The translations under genes and the position numbers were made by a program. Source: an uncultured Flavobacteriia bacterium (GTDB taxonomy: Bacteria > Bacteroidota > Bacteroidia > Flavobacteriales_D > Crocinitomicaceae). From it: a DNA stretch of 26,954 nt. Position 1 is the first letter of the stretch, and each line of letters begins with the position of its first letter. Shown here in pieces: positions 15,764 through 23,029 of the stretch. The stretch lies in NCBI GenBank assembly GCA_903930085.1, contig CAIYXD010000181.1, positions 1 through 26,954 on the forward strand, in the 5' to 3' direction. Below the pieces are notes generated by a model that saw only the letters and a program-made list of their open reading frames with translations, did no database searches and was not told the origin of the DNA.

Positions 15764-17275
15764 ATGGAGCCTATTTATAGAATTATATTCAGCAGTATTT
15801 TTTTCTTGATTTCCTTTACCAGTTTGGCGCAATGTCCTGGAGGACAAGTGGAAGTTACAGTTGCTGTTGAAACAGATTCTTGGGGCTATGAAAGTTTTTG
15901 GGATGTAACACCTGCGGGCGCCGGCTGTGGAAATGGAACAATTTTATCCTTCGGAAATATTGCACAAATTGGTTGTTCAGGAGCGGGAAACCAAGATGCA
16001 ACCGGAGGAAATGGTTATGGCAGCAATACCACAACGATTGAGAATTTGGGTTGTTTGACAATTGAGAATTGCTACGATATTAATTTCGTGGACGATTGGG
16101 GAGATGGCGGATCGACCTTCACCGTTACGATCATGGGAATTGAGCAAGGTCCATTTGTTGGTTCTGGCGTTGGAAATGTTTTCAATTTCTGTGTTACTGT
16201 TCCATTTATAAACAATGTAGCGGTAAAATCAGAGCCGTATACCTACACAAAAATGCCGTTATCACAGGTTGGAAATATTATCAAGGATGCGTCCATTATT
16301 TCTGTTGGTGCAGGAAATGTTACCGGTGCAAATTTATCCGTTCAAGTTTTCAAAGAATCAAATTTACTTTATTCTACCACTTCCACTCCGCAAAACGTTG
16401 CAGCGGGAACAACTTCCAATTTTACCGTTACAGGATTTACGCCTCTTGAAACCGGCACCTATTCCGTGGTTTACACTGCTGCAATTTTGGAAGTTGACGA
16501 AGACTTTTTAGATAACACGTATTCCTTTACGCTCGAGGTAAGCGATTCCATTTTTGCGCGCGACAATGGTATCAACGATGCTGGAGGAATGGGAATTGGA
16601 GGGAATTTATCCGGTTATATGGGTAACATTTTTGAGTTGAATGCAGGTGAAATATTATCTTCCGCTTCGGCACTAATTGACAATTCCACGTTTGATATTT
16701 CCGGAAAAACATTCGAAGTATCACTTTTCGCATTGGACAATTCAGGTGTTCCTTCTGCGCTTTTAGCAACTTCAGAAAGTGCAACCATTGGTGGGATAAA
16801 TCAGTGGTACGACCTACGTTTTTCCCCACCACTTTCGCTTTCTGCAGGAAATTATTTACTCGCGATCAAACAAGATTCATCCTACCAGCAGCAAATTGGA
16901 GCTTCAAGTTCAATATCTACAGCCGGAACATGTTGGGTAAGTTGGACCAACCAACCTTGGACATTGGCTGAAACATTTGATTTCCATGTTACGTTGATGT
17001 TACGCGCCAACTTCAATGAATTTGCTGCACTTTCAAATTTGGAAAAATCTTCCTTTACTATTTTCCCAAATCCTGCGGAGCATGAAATTAGACTTTCAGA
17101 TATTTATGTAGGTTCAACACTTGAAATATATTCGACCTCCGGACAATTGGTGCACTCAGAAGTAATGAAATCCAGCAATGCCAGCGTTCAAATTGAGAAA
17201 TTAGAACCAGGAATGTATACCGTAAAACTGACAAGTGGTTCCCATGTTTCCTGTGCGAAATTCATTAAAAATTAA
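15764..17275 (+). CDS. Type IX secretion system cargo protein with C-terminal sorting domain
   Basis: A 503-residue secreted or surface protein. Residues 1-22 are a Sec signal peptide (ISFTSLAQ end). Residues 23-135 form a Gly/Cys-rich module with SWGYESFWDV, CSGAGNQDATGG and FVDDWGDGG, the last resembling an acidic calcium-binding loop. Residues 145-250 look like an Ig or CARDB-type beta sandwich. A further beta domain covers about 265-410. The last 75 residues are a type A T9SS sorting domain (FTIFPNPAEHEIRLS, LEIYSTSGQLVHSE, LEPGMYTVKLTSG), which is cleaved or lipid-linked on export through the outer membrane. I chose ATG at 15764 over TTG at 15746 because the promoter and signal peptide fit it. 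The function is adhesion or binding at most, as no catalytic motif is seen. Confidence 0.88.
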   Translation: MEPIYRIIFSSIFFLISFTSLAQCPGGQVEVTVAVETDSWGYESFWDVTPAGAGCGNGTILSFGNIAQIGCSGAGNQDATGGNGYGSNTTTIENLGCLTIENCYDINFVDDWGDGGSTFTVTIMGIEQGPFVGSGVGNVFNFCVTVPFINNVAVKSEPYTYTKMPLSQVGNIIKDASIISVGAGNVTGANLSVQVFKESNLLYSTTSTPQNVAAGTTSNFTVTGFTPLETGTYSVVYTAAILEVDEDFLDNTYSFTLEVSDSIFARDNGINDAGGMGIGGNLSGYMGNIFELNAGEILSSASALIDNSTFDISGKTFEVSLFALDNSGVPSALLATSESATIGGINQWYDLRFSPPLSLSAGNYLLAIKQDSSYQQQIGASSSISTAGTCWVSWTNQPWTLAETFDFHVTLMLRANFNEFAALSNLEKSSFTIFPNPAEHEIRLSDIYVGSTLEIYSTSGQLVHSEVMKSSNASVQIEKLEPGMYTVKLTSGSHVSCAKFIKN

Positions 17276-17296
17276 CAAATCATCGAATCTATTGAG

Positions 17297-17707
17297 ATGG
17301 AACCTTTTGATGTTGTTGCGGCGGTAATCCGTTTCCAACATAAAATATTATGCGTGCAGCGCGGGAAGGGAAATCATCCTTATTTGGCGTATAAATATGA
17401 ATTTCCGGGCGGCAAACTTGAACCAGGAGAAACCGAAGAAAACGCGATTATTAGAGAAATAAAAGAAGAATTGAATTTGGAAATCTCGGTTGAAAAAAAG
17501 TTTCTATCGGTTCAACATGCGTATACAGACATAACGATAACGCTCCATAGTTTTCTTTGCAGCTGCGAAAATCCTGCGCTTACACTTACTGAACATTTGA
17601 ATTACAAATGGCTTTCAATTGGCGAATTGAAGCAACTGGAATGGGCAGCAGCAGATGAACCAATCGTTCGGAAATTGGAAGAAATGGAAATCAGCGAATT
17701 ATCTTAG
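17297..17707 (+). CDS. Nudix hydrolase, MutT/8-oxo-dGTP diphosphatase-like
   Basis: A 136-residue Nudix protein of MutT length. The Nudix box runs from G39 (GGKLEPGETEENA, then IIREIKEELNLEI) and has all acidic metal ligands: E45, R53, E54, E57, E58. The usual Gly before the final hydrophobic residue is replaced by N60, a tolerated change. The start MEPFDVVAAVIRF and the early CVQRGKG resemble MutT enzymes that sanitise 8-oxo-dGTP, but other nucleotide substrates are possible. It begins 21 bases after the T9SS cargo gene and has no promoter of its own visible, so the two may share a transcript by position rather than by function. Confidence 0.9.
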   Translation: MEPFDVVAAVIRFQHKILCVQRGKGNHPYLAYKYEFPGGKLEPGETEENAIIREIKEELNLEISVEKKFLSVQHAYTDITITLHSFLCSCENPALTLTEHLNYKWLSIGELKQLEWAAADEPIVRKLEEMEISELS

Positions 17708-17744
17708 AACTGCTTTTTTGTTCGGATTAACCATTCAAATATCG

Positions 17745-17833
17745 TAACGGCTTATGTTGCTATTAAGGGTTTCGCGCCAAGCGAAGAAGTCGAATTTTAA
17801 AGTTAAAATATTAAACTTCGGTATTGCCTTCTA
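17745..17833. repeat. Imperfect palindromic element, possible MITE-like remnant
   Basis: Arms at 17781-17800 (GCGAAGAAGTCGAATTTTAA) and 17811-17833 (TTAAACTTCGG, then TATTGCCTTCTA) are imperfectly complementary around AGTTAAAATA. TAACGG at 17745 and AAGGGTTTCGC look like the left side of such elements, but the matching right end is missing. The link to dispersed palindromic elements of Bacteroidota is from memory, not a search. Confidence 0.35.
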
Positions 17834-17888
17834 CTACTATTTCTTTTACTTTTTTCAAAAGCTAAAAAAGACAGAAAGTATTTTTTTT

Positions 17889-17915
17889 AACGCAAAGGCG
17901 CAGAGGGCGCAAAGG
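17889..17915. repeat. GCAAAGGCGC-type spacer motif
   Basis: AACGCAAAGGCGCAGAGGGC continues as GCAAAGG, a near-tandem of GCAAAGGC/GCAGAGGGC units. A weaker relative is at 5234-5264 (CAGCGAAGACGCTAAAAAGG). Such units are common in spacers of this phylum, and their role is unknown. Confidence 0.4.
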
Positions 17916-18185
17916 TAGAATTTTCTATTATTGGCATTGGGAAGGTTTGTTGGCGAGGTAGATTATTTGGCTTCAAGATTGAAAACTGTAAGATGATTTC
18001 GAATATAAAATTAAGAGAAGATGCCGCAGCACAAGACAGCAGCGTAGCGGGGGTTATTCTTTTCCGAAAAAGCAGAATAATGGTGACACAAATCAATTCT
18101 TTCTATGACGCATTCGATTTTGTTTCATTTCAAATGGCTGTTTCTTTACACTAGATAAACAATATAGAATTTCAAAAATTATACG

Positions 18186-18695
18186 ATGAAAGTAAAAAAT
18201 GTAATGACTGCACATTCGGTGAAATTTTGCACCAAAGATGCAAACCTTCAAGAAGTGGCAAAAAAGATGAAAGTGAATAATTGCGGAGCACTTCCAGTGG
18301 TGGACGAAGACAATAAAGTTGTGGGAATAATAACCGACCGAGATATTTGTCTTTCCATTTCTAAGAGATCGATTATTCCAGCGGGAGATCGAAAAGTGAA
18401 AGATGCGATGACGAAAAAAATTGTTTCCGTGCACGGGAGCGATGAGATTTCAGTTGCTTACCAGCAAATGCGTAAAAACAAAGTTGGAAGGTTACCGGTT
18501 GTAGATGCGAAAGGAAGACTGGAAGGAATTGTTTCGTTGCACAAACTAATAAACGAAGCGGTAAGACGCGGTAAAAACGAGTTAGGCGAACCATCCGCTT
18601 CTGGAGAAAATTTAATCAAGACCATTCAAGCAGTTACAAATCGCTACAACAAAAAGGAGTTGAAGAAAAAATCAAAATTACTTTCAACTATCTAA
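18186..18695 (+). CDS. Twin CBS-domain protein
   Basis: A 169-residue cytoplasmic protein made of two CBS motifs: one at about 5-60 (VKNVMTAHSVKFCTKDANLQ, ALPVVDEDNKVVGIITDRDI) and one at about 72-128 (VKDAMTKKIVSV, GRLPVVDAKGRLEGIVSL). A Bateman pair of this kind binds adenine nucleotides such as AMP, ATP or S-adenosylmethionine and acts as an energy sensor. There is no fused effector. The C-terminal 35 residues are basic, with a KKELKKKSK tail that could contact nucleic acid or ribosomes. It is followed by a terminator, so it is transcribed separately from the next gene, though both fit a stress theme. Confidence 0.92.
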   Translation: MKVKNVMTAHSVKFCTKDANLQEVAKKMKVNNCGALPVVDEDNKVVGIITDRDICLSISKRSIIPAGDRKVKDAMTKKIVSVHGSDEISVAYQQMRKNKVGRLPVVDAKGRLEGIVSLHKLINEAVRRGKNELGEPSASGENLIKTIQAVTNRYNKKELKKKSKLLSTI

Positions 18696-18716
18696 AAATA
18701 AAAACAAAAAAAGAAG

Positions 18717-18749
18717 AAAGGAGTTTACGAAAGTATGTCTCCTTTTTTT
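18717..18749 (+). terminator. Intrinsic terminator after the CBS gene
   Basis: AAAGGAG (18717-18723) pairs with CTCCTTT (18739-18745). Inside the loop, TAC-GAAA-GTA forms a short GNRA-capped stem, and T continues to 18749. It ends the CBS transcript. Confidence 0.75.
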
Positions 18750-18796
18750 ATCCACTTTACTACCATTAGTTGCGCTTAACCTCAAAAATTCGACAC

Positions 18797-19936
18797 ATGA
18801 ATAATCCAAAAATAGACCAAATTCTTTCCCATAAGAACGAAAATCAGTGCATCACAATTCTATTTCCAACACACAGGACTTCGCCCGAACGCAGAAAAGA
18901 TGCGCTGTTGTTTAGCAATTTAATAGAAGAAACAAAAAACCTATTGCAACTAATCGACCATACAGAAGCACATAATAAAAAAATAGTTTTAAAAGAATTG
19001 GATGCCTATTTGAAAATAATAGATTTCACACATTCCGAAGACGGCATTGGAATTTACATTTCACCAACGTTTTCTGAATTGATTTATTTCCCTTTTGAAG
19101 TGGAACAAAAAGTTCAGATTGACACAACATTCTACACGCGTGAATTACGCTATTTTCAGCAGACACAGATAGACTATGCGATTGTTGCGTTGAGTCAAAA
19201 ACACGTGAATATCTATTTGGCACATGGACCTAAAATCCAACTGGTGCACAACGATGATTTTCCGCTCGACTATTCCGAAGAATATGAATATACCAAACCG
19301 AGTAAAATCAGTTCTCATGGTAGTATTGTACTGAAACAATATGAGAAAGAAAAATCAACGATCGAAGATGTTCGTCGGATAGATTTCTTCAAACATGCGG
19401 ATAAATTATTCGATAAATATCCGGAATTGAATTTACCTTTAATAGTGGTTGGAGAGGAAAAAGAAGTCGCTGATTTTATCGCACTTTCAAAACATGCAAA
19501 AAATGTAATTGGAAAGCTGCATTCTAATTTGAATTTCGACGCCATCCATCTTTTGGGAGATCAAGCATGGGAAGAAGTGCAACGCAACAGAAGAATTGAA
19601 AACGAAGCAAAAATCAAAAATTTATGGGAATTAATTGGGAACGAAATGGTTGCAATTGGCATTCTGGATGTTTGGAGAACGACTAAAGCAGGAAATTGTT
19701 TGGAATTATATGTGGAAAAGGATTTTGCAAAAGTTGGCTATGTTTCTAAAGACGGACAAACTTTAAAATTGATATATTCAGAACAAACTAAAAATTTCCT
19801 TCGCGTAAATGATATGGTGGAAAAGATTATTGAGTTGGTTTTGGAAAAGAACGGAAAAGTAGTATTTGTTGCGAATGGAAAATTGAAGGATTTCGACGGA
19901 ATCGCCTTGAAACTTCGCTATCCCGATCTCGGATAA
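18797..19936 (+). CDS. Bacterial aeRF1-like protein (baeRF3; Balon superfamily, likely ribosome hibernation factor)
   Basis: A 379-residue protein of the bacterial archaeo-eukaryotic release factor group, to which the ribosome hibernation factor Balon belongs. The N-terminal CITILFPTHRTSPERRKDAL and the stretch DGIGIYISPTF match family 3 members I know. The middle domain holds LIVVGEEKEVADFI and related strands. The C-terminal pelota/eRF1-3-like domain ends with VVFVANGKLKDFDGIALKLR and a short tail. Neither the peptide-release GGQ motif nor the codon-reading NIKS motif of eRF1 is present, so it should not terminate translation. By analogy with Balon it may sit in the ribosomal A site with EF-Tu during stress, but this is inference. 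I chose ATG at 18797. An in-frame TTG at 18770 is unlikely. Confidence 0.78.
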   Translation: MNNPKIDQILSHKNENQCITILFPTHRTSPERRKDALLFSNLIEETKNLLQLIDHTEAHNKKIVLKELDAYLKIIDFTHSEDGIGIYISPTFSELIYFPFEVEQKVQIDTTFYTRELRYFQQTQIDYAIVALSQKHVNIYLAHGPKIQLVHNDDFPLDYSEEYEYTKPSKISSHGSIVLKQYEKEKSTIEDVRRIDFFKHADKLFDKYPELNLPLIVVGEEKEVADFIALSKHAKNVIGKLHSNLNFDAIHLLGDQAWEEVQRNRRIENEAKIKNLWELIGNEMVAIGILDVWRTTKAGNCLELYVEKDFAKVGYVSKDGQTLKLIYSEQTKNFLRVNDMVEKIIELVLEKNGKVVFVANGKLKDFDGIALKLRYPDLG

Positions 19937-19986
19937 AACTGCCAAAACAGAATTATTCCTTAGTTTAAAGAAGAAATAAAGCATAA

Positions 19987-20024
19987 AAAAACACCTTCGC
20001 AAAATAATATACGAAGGTGTTTTT
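19987..20024. terminator. Bidirectional intrinsic terminator between convergent baeRF3 and BON genes
   Basis: AAAAACACCTTCG (19987-19999) pairs perfectly with CGAAGGTGTTTTT (20012-20024) around a 12-base AT-rich loop. A and T tracts on the two sides give a T run after the stem in both directions, so it can end both transcripts. Confidence 0.92.
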
Positions 20025-20038
20025 AGTTTGAAAGCGAA

Positions 20039-20707
20039 TTAGTAAGAATATACTTCGGTATCAATCATCAATTTATTTTCTACTTCTGTTACGCCAGGAG
20101 CTAAATAAGCAGCACGTTCCGCATCCTTTTTCTCCACGAAAGATCTAACTTTTCCAGATAAAATAACTTTTGTCCCCTCCGATGCAATCAGAATGTTTTC
20201 AGAATCCAGTGTTGCGCTTCGGTGAAATGCAGCAAAGATTTTATTTTTGACATCTGCGGTTTTAAGTTTTGGTGCAAGTTTGATATTGTTGCTAATTCCA
20301 ACCACACCTTCTAAATTTTCGACAGAACTTTTAGAGTAAACACGTTGAAAATCCCAATCTACTTGACCATCCAATGTAACCCATCCCTTTTCTACTTTAA
20401 CTTGTACTTTATCTTCTGGAATGGAAGAATGCCATTTTAAAGCGTTCAACACTGCAGAAGCAATTTCAGCATCAGTTTTTTTTCCGTGTTCGGTTAATTT
20501 CACTATAATCTCCTGCGCTACTGCCTTCACGCCAAGTACTTTTTTTGCTGCGTGTTCCGCTTCCAATTTTCTACTGTAGGTGTCCACTACTCCGGAAAGT
20601 GTTACCACACTGTTTTTCACTGCAACACCAATTTCATTCGAATGCTGCACCAGCTCCCAACGAAGTTCTTCCATCACATCTTTTTGAATTTCTGCATCTG
20701 TTCTCAT
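20039..20707 (-). CDS. Triple BON-domain protein (OsmY-like)
   Basis: A 222-residue protein of three consecutive BON domains at about 3-70, 78-145 and 150-218. Each has the pattern VxVxxGxVTLxGxV, as in VAVKNSVVTLSGVVD, VKVEKGWVTLDGQVD and IASEGTKVILSGKVR. BON domains bind phospholipid or attach to the envelope, and OsmY-type proteins accumulate in osmotic and stationary-phase stress. Unlike OsmY there is no signal peptide, so it may be cytoplasmic. It converges on the baeRF3 gene across a shared terminator, with no promoter match to TAnnTTTG upstream. The absence of that promoter could mean a stress-specific sigma factor. Confidence 0.92.
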   Translation of the reverse strand: MRTDAEIQKDVMEELRWELVQHSNEIGVAVKNSVVTLSGVVDTYSRKLEAEHAAKKVLGVKAVAQEIIVKLTEHGKKTDAEIASAVLNALKWHSSIPEDKVQVKVEKGWVTLDGQVDWDFQRVYSKSSVENLEGVVGISNNIKLAPKLKTADVKNKIFAAFHRSATLDSENILIASEGTKVILSGKVRSFVEKKDAERAAYLAPGVTEVENKLMIDTEVYSY

Positions 20708-20882
20708 GTTCTTTGTTTTTTTTATAGATTAATACTTACACACAAAGAAACAGGGAAACTACTTTTTTGGAGGTGATACACATCAAAGAAAACATTGATT
20801 TTTGCAATGAAAAAAGACTTCTATTTTTCAGGATTAGAAAACTTCAAAAGTCACCCGGTAAAATGAAATGCGAATAAATCTG

Positions 20883-20890
20883 TATATTTG
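20883..20890 (+). promoter_or_regulatory. Candidate -7 element of the CYTH gene
   Basis: TATATTTG fully matches TAnnTTTG and would give a leader of about 38 bases to the ATG at 20935. No clear -33 TTTG is visible. Confidence 0.4.
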
Positions 20891-20934
20891 ATTTCTCTCG
20901 AAAGAATTCGGAAAAAAAGGCGAAAAATCAGAAA

Positions 20935-21384
20935 ATGGAAATCGAACGTAAATTTTTAGTGGATAAAAAAACCTGGGATCTTGTTGAAAAACCGAAGCCA
21001 AAAAAAATTATTCAAGCCTATTTATTTCGATCTCCCGAAAAAACCATTCGTGTTCGAACCAAGGGCGATAAAGGTTTTTTAACGATAAAAGGGAAAACAA
21101 CTGGAATTTCAAGAAGCGAGTTTGAATATGAAATTCCGTTGGAAGAAGCGGAACAGCTCATATCTGAATTTGCAGACAAAGTAATTCTTAAAAACCGCTA
21201 TGAAATCAAGGTTGGCGATCACCTTTGGGAAATCGATGATTTTCATGGTAATTTGAAAGGTTTACTCCTTGCGGAAATAGAATTAAGCTTCGAAGCGGAA
21301 GAATTTGAATTACCTGTTTGGGCAACAACCGATGTTTCTACCGACGCAAATTACTATAATGCGCAATTAATCGAACGGTGCTGA
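20935..21384 (+). CDS. CYTH-domain protein (triphosphate tunnel metalloenzyme)
   Basis: A 149-residue CYTH protein. It begins with the signature EIERKFLV (ExExK), the metal and triphosphate-binding strand, followed by IRVRTKGDKGFLTIKGKT, the basic tunnel strands, and later WEIDDFHGNLKGLLLAEIEL with acidic metal ligands. Short members of this size are usually inorganic tripolyphosphatases, and some are class IV adenylate cyclases or thiamine-triphosphatases. The length and lack of a fused CHAD domain favour tripolyphosphatase, but the substrate is not certain. It is divergent from the BON gene. Confidence 0.93.
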   Translation: MEIERKFLVDKKTWDLVEKPKPKKIIQAYLFRSPEKTIRVRTKGDKGFLTIKGKTTGISRSEFEYEIPLEEAEQLISEFADKVILKNRYEIKVGDHLWEIDDFHGNLKGLLLAEIELSFEAEEFELPVWATTDVSTDANYYNAQLIERC

Positions 21385-21404
21385 TTGTTTTTACTTTTTA
21401 GTTT

Positions 21405-22001
21405 CTAGTTTTTATAATTCACCAATTCCACAACAATTTCGTTGCGTCGGTTGATTAAATCAAAAGGTGGATTGTACCCCAAATAAGCAAATTTCCCAAC
21501 AAACTGAATGTTGTTTTTCAGTAATTCACCCACCAGTTTTTTCTTGTAGGATTCAATTTTTGCATCGTCTGCCCAACCTCCAAATTCAATCGCAGCCATA
21601 ATTTTGGCTTCTTTCTTTTCAAAGTAAATATCTTTGTTTGTTGGTTTTGGCATGTCTTCCATGTTTAATCCTGCGGGAACGAGAAACGACATTTTTGAGG
21701 TATCGTCAATTTCCATTGAAACGGGAGAAGTCATTGCGATTTTTTTATTTTCTTCATTTCCACCGAAAATATATCCTGCCAAAACTCGAAAACCAGTTCC
21801 AGAAGTTTTGTCGTAGGTGTCCGTGTTTAAATTCACACTTGTATAAAGCGCAGCATCGTATTTACGCACTTCAAATGCATCGTATTTTTTTAAAATCGCG
21901 TACGGTTGTGTTTCTGTATCGCGAATGCTTTTACGCATAAATGCTGCGGAAATTGCCACAACTGCAAGAAGTGTGACGGTTACTATAATTATTGATTTCA
22001 T
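21405..22001 (-). CDS. SOUL family (heme-binding-like) protein
   Basis: A 198-residue SOUL/HEBP protein. Residues 3-23 are a hydrophobic segment, a signal anchor or signal peptide, so it is probably exported or membrane-tethered. The SOUL domain contains ETQPYAILKKYDAFEVRKYD, then FRVLAGYIFGGNEENKKIAM, TSPVSME and FLVPAGLNMEDMPKPT, all strong family signatures. C-terminal YLGYNPPFDLINRRNEIVVE is also typical. The family binds heme or other tetrapyrroles in animals, but many bacterial members lack a proven ligand. It is a single-gene unit, convergent with the CYTH gene, with no clear promoter match upstream. Confidence 0.93.
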   Translation of the reverse strand: MKSIIIVTVTLLAVVAISAAFMRKSIRDTETQPYAILKKYDAFEVRKYDAALYTSVNLNTDTYDKTSGTGFRVLAGYIFGGNEENKKIAMTSPVSMEIDDTSKMSFLVPAGLNMEDMPKPTNKDIYFEKKEAKIMAAIEFGGWADDAKIESYKKKLVGELLKNNIQFVGKFAYLGYNPPFDLINRRNEIVVELVNYKN

Positions 22002-22073
22002 CTTTCACTTATTCATTTAAATCTATAACAATCTGTTATTCAGAATGTTTAAATTCTATTAAACGCATTTGAA

Positions 22074-22409
22074 TTATTCAATCTTCTCGACTTTGAGATC
22101 GCTTTTCTCCAAATCAAAAACGGTTGTACCGATTTCCAAATCAAACCATTCCAAAAACGATTCCATTGTTCGCTCCTGCGGCCAAGCAGATTCTTCATCG
22201 GTTATCATAGAAAGTTCATTTTTAAAGATCTTCTTGAAATTTTGCTCAAGGATTGGTTCGATATCAAAAAAATCATCGGTTATCAAATATACATTTGGTT
22301 CCACATCATCGTCCACAGAAAATTCCATGTCGGATTCAAATTCATTAGCCCAATCCCAAAACGGTTTATTCGGTCGAATGGTAAGGTATCCTCTGTTTAC
22401 TAATTTCAT
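22074..22409 (-). CDS. Small acidic hypothetical protein
   Basis: I do not recognise this 111-residue protein. It is strongly acidic, with many Asp and Glu (for example FESDMEFSVDDDVEPN at about 23-38) and no signal or membrane segment. It has the feel of a compact cytoplasmic protein with a possible charged binding surface. Its ATG overlaps the stop of the upstream lipoprotein gene by 4 bases (ATGA), which argues strongly that it is translated and co-transcribed with it and with the threonine aldolase gene. The antisense ORF over the same DNA is a shadow. Confidence 0.72.
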   Translation of the reverse strand: MKLVNRGYLTIRPNKPFWDWANEFESDMEFSVDDDVEPNVYLITDDFFDIEPILEQNFKKIFKNELSMITDEESAWPQERTMESFLEWFDLEIGTTVFDLEKSDLKVEKIE

Positions 22410-23026
22410 TTTTGATTATTTAAGGGTTCTTTTTTACCATCAACAACTCTAAACCATGTTGCCTTTGATTTTGAATTTTGATGAATTACTATTTTCCAAT
22501 TTTTTATTTCTTCCGTTTTTTCAAAAAATTTCAACCAATCTTCTTGCTGAATTTTTTTATTACTTGAAATATACGTTAAAGAAGTATCATTTACTAAAAT
22601 GACAAAATTATTTTTCTGAAAATTTATTGTTTGTCCAAATTTGATGGACTTACATTTTTCATCAAAACAATCCAGCCAATTGTAAAACGCATTTTTTGTC
22701 TCTGTCGAATCTTTAAATGACCATTGGCAAAAAAGTGTCGAATCTACTTCTTGCATCAGAATTAATTTTTTCGTGCTTTTTGGCAAAAACCGATCCGGAA
22801 ACATTGGTACTTTATTGAATTTTATTCCAGATAAATTTAATCCTAATTCGTTCGCAACACCACTGTTAAAACCAAAATCTATAGTATCTAGTTTTTCGTT
22901 CCTTTGTTGCGTATAATCGCGTTCAGACTTTGGCGTAAGATCTTTCATGTCACGTAAAACTTCTTTTTTCTTCTCTCCACATGCGGCAAGAAGAAATATA
23001 ATCCCTGCAAAAAAGGCCTTTTTCAT
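22406..23026 (-). CDS. Predicted lipoprotein of unknown function
   Basis: A 206-residue lipoprotein: residues 1-16 are a signal sequence with lipobox LLAAC and Cys16 as the lipidation site, followed by a lysine/glutamate-rich spacer (GEKKKEVLRD). The mature part is mixed alpha/beta with two Cys in a short loop (LDCFDEKCKS, about residues 118-127), which could form a disulfide. No known domain is recognised. It begins three bases after the threonine aldolase stop and overlaps the next small gene by 4 bases, so it is the middle gene of a three-gene operon whose common purpose is unclear. Confidence 0.82.
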   Translation of the reverse strand: MKKAFFAGIIFLLAACGEKKKEVLRDMKDLTPKSERDYTQQRNEKLDTIDFGFNSGVANELGLNLSGIKFNKVPMFPDRFLPKSTKKLILMQEVDSTLFCQWSFKDSTETKNAFYNWLDCFDEKCKSIKFGQTINFQKNNFVILVNDTSLTYISSNKKIQQEDWLKFFEKTEEIKNWKIVIHQNSKSKATWFRVVDGKKEPLNNQK

Positions 23027-23029
23027 CGC

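Larger units (their letters stand above)
17708..18185. other. 478-base noncoding region with degenerate repeat elements
   Basis: No confident gene. It holds an imperfect palindromic stretch (17745-17833), a T/A-rich stretch, a GCAAAGGCGC-type motif (17889-17915) and a 53-codon ATG ORF (17993-18154) of doubtful status just before the CBS gene. The makeup, with GC-richer islands in AT-rich DNA, suggests old dispersed repeats. Confidence 0.55.

Noticed and set aside
18770..18796. TTG start for the baeRF3 gene
   Set aside because: The added residues have no family match and the ATG at 18797 gives a normal N-terminus.
22069..22452. 127-codon plus-strand ORF over the small acidic gene
   Set aside because: It is antisense to two overlapping genes and very Ser/Lys-rich. 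The minus-strand frame has the ATGA coupling.
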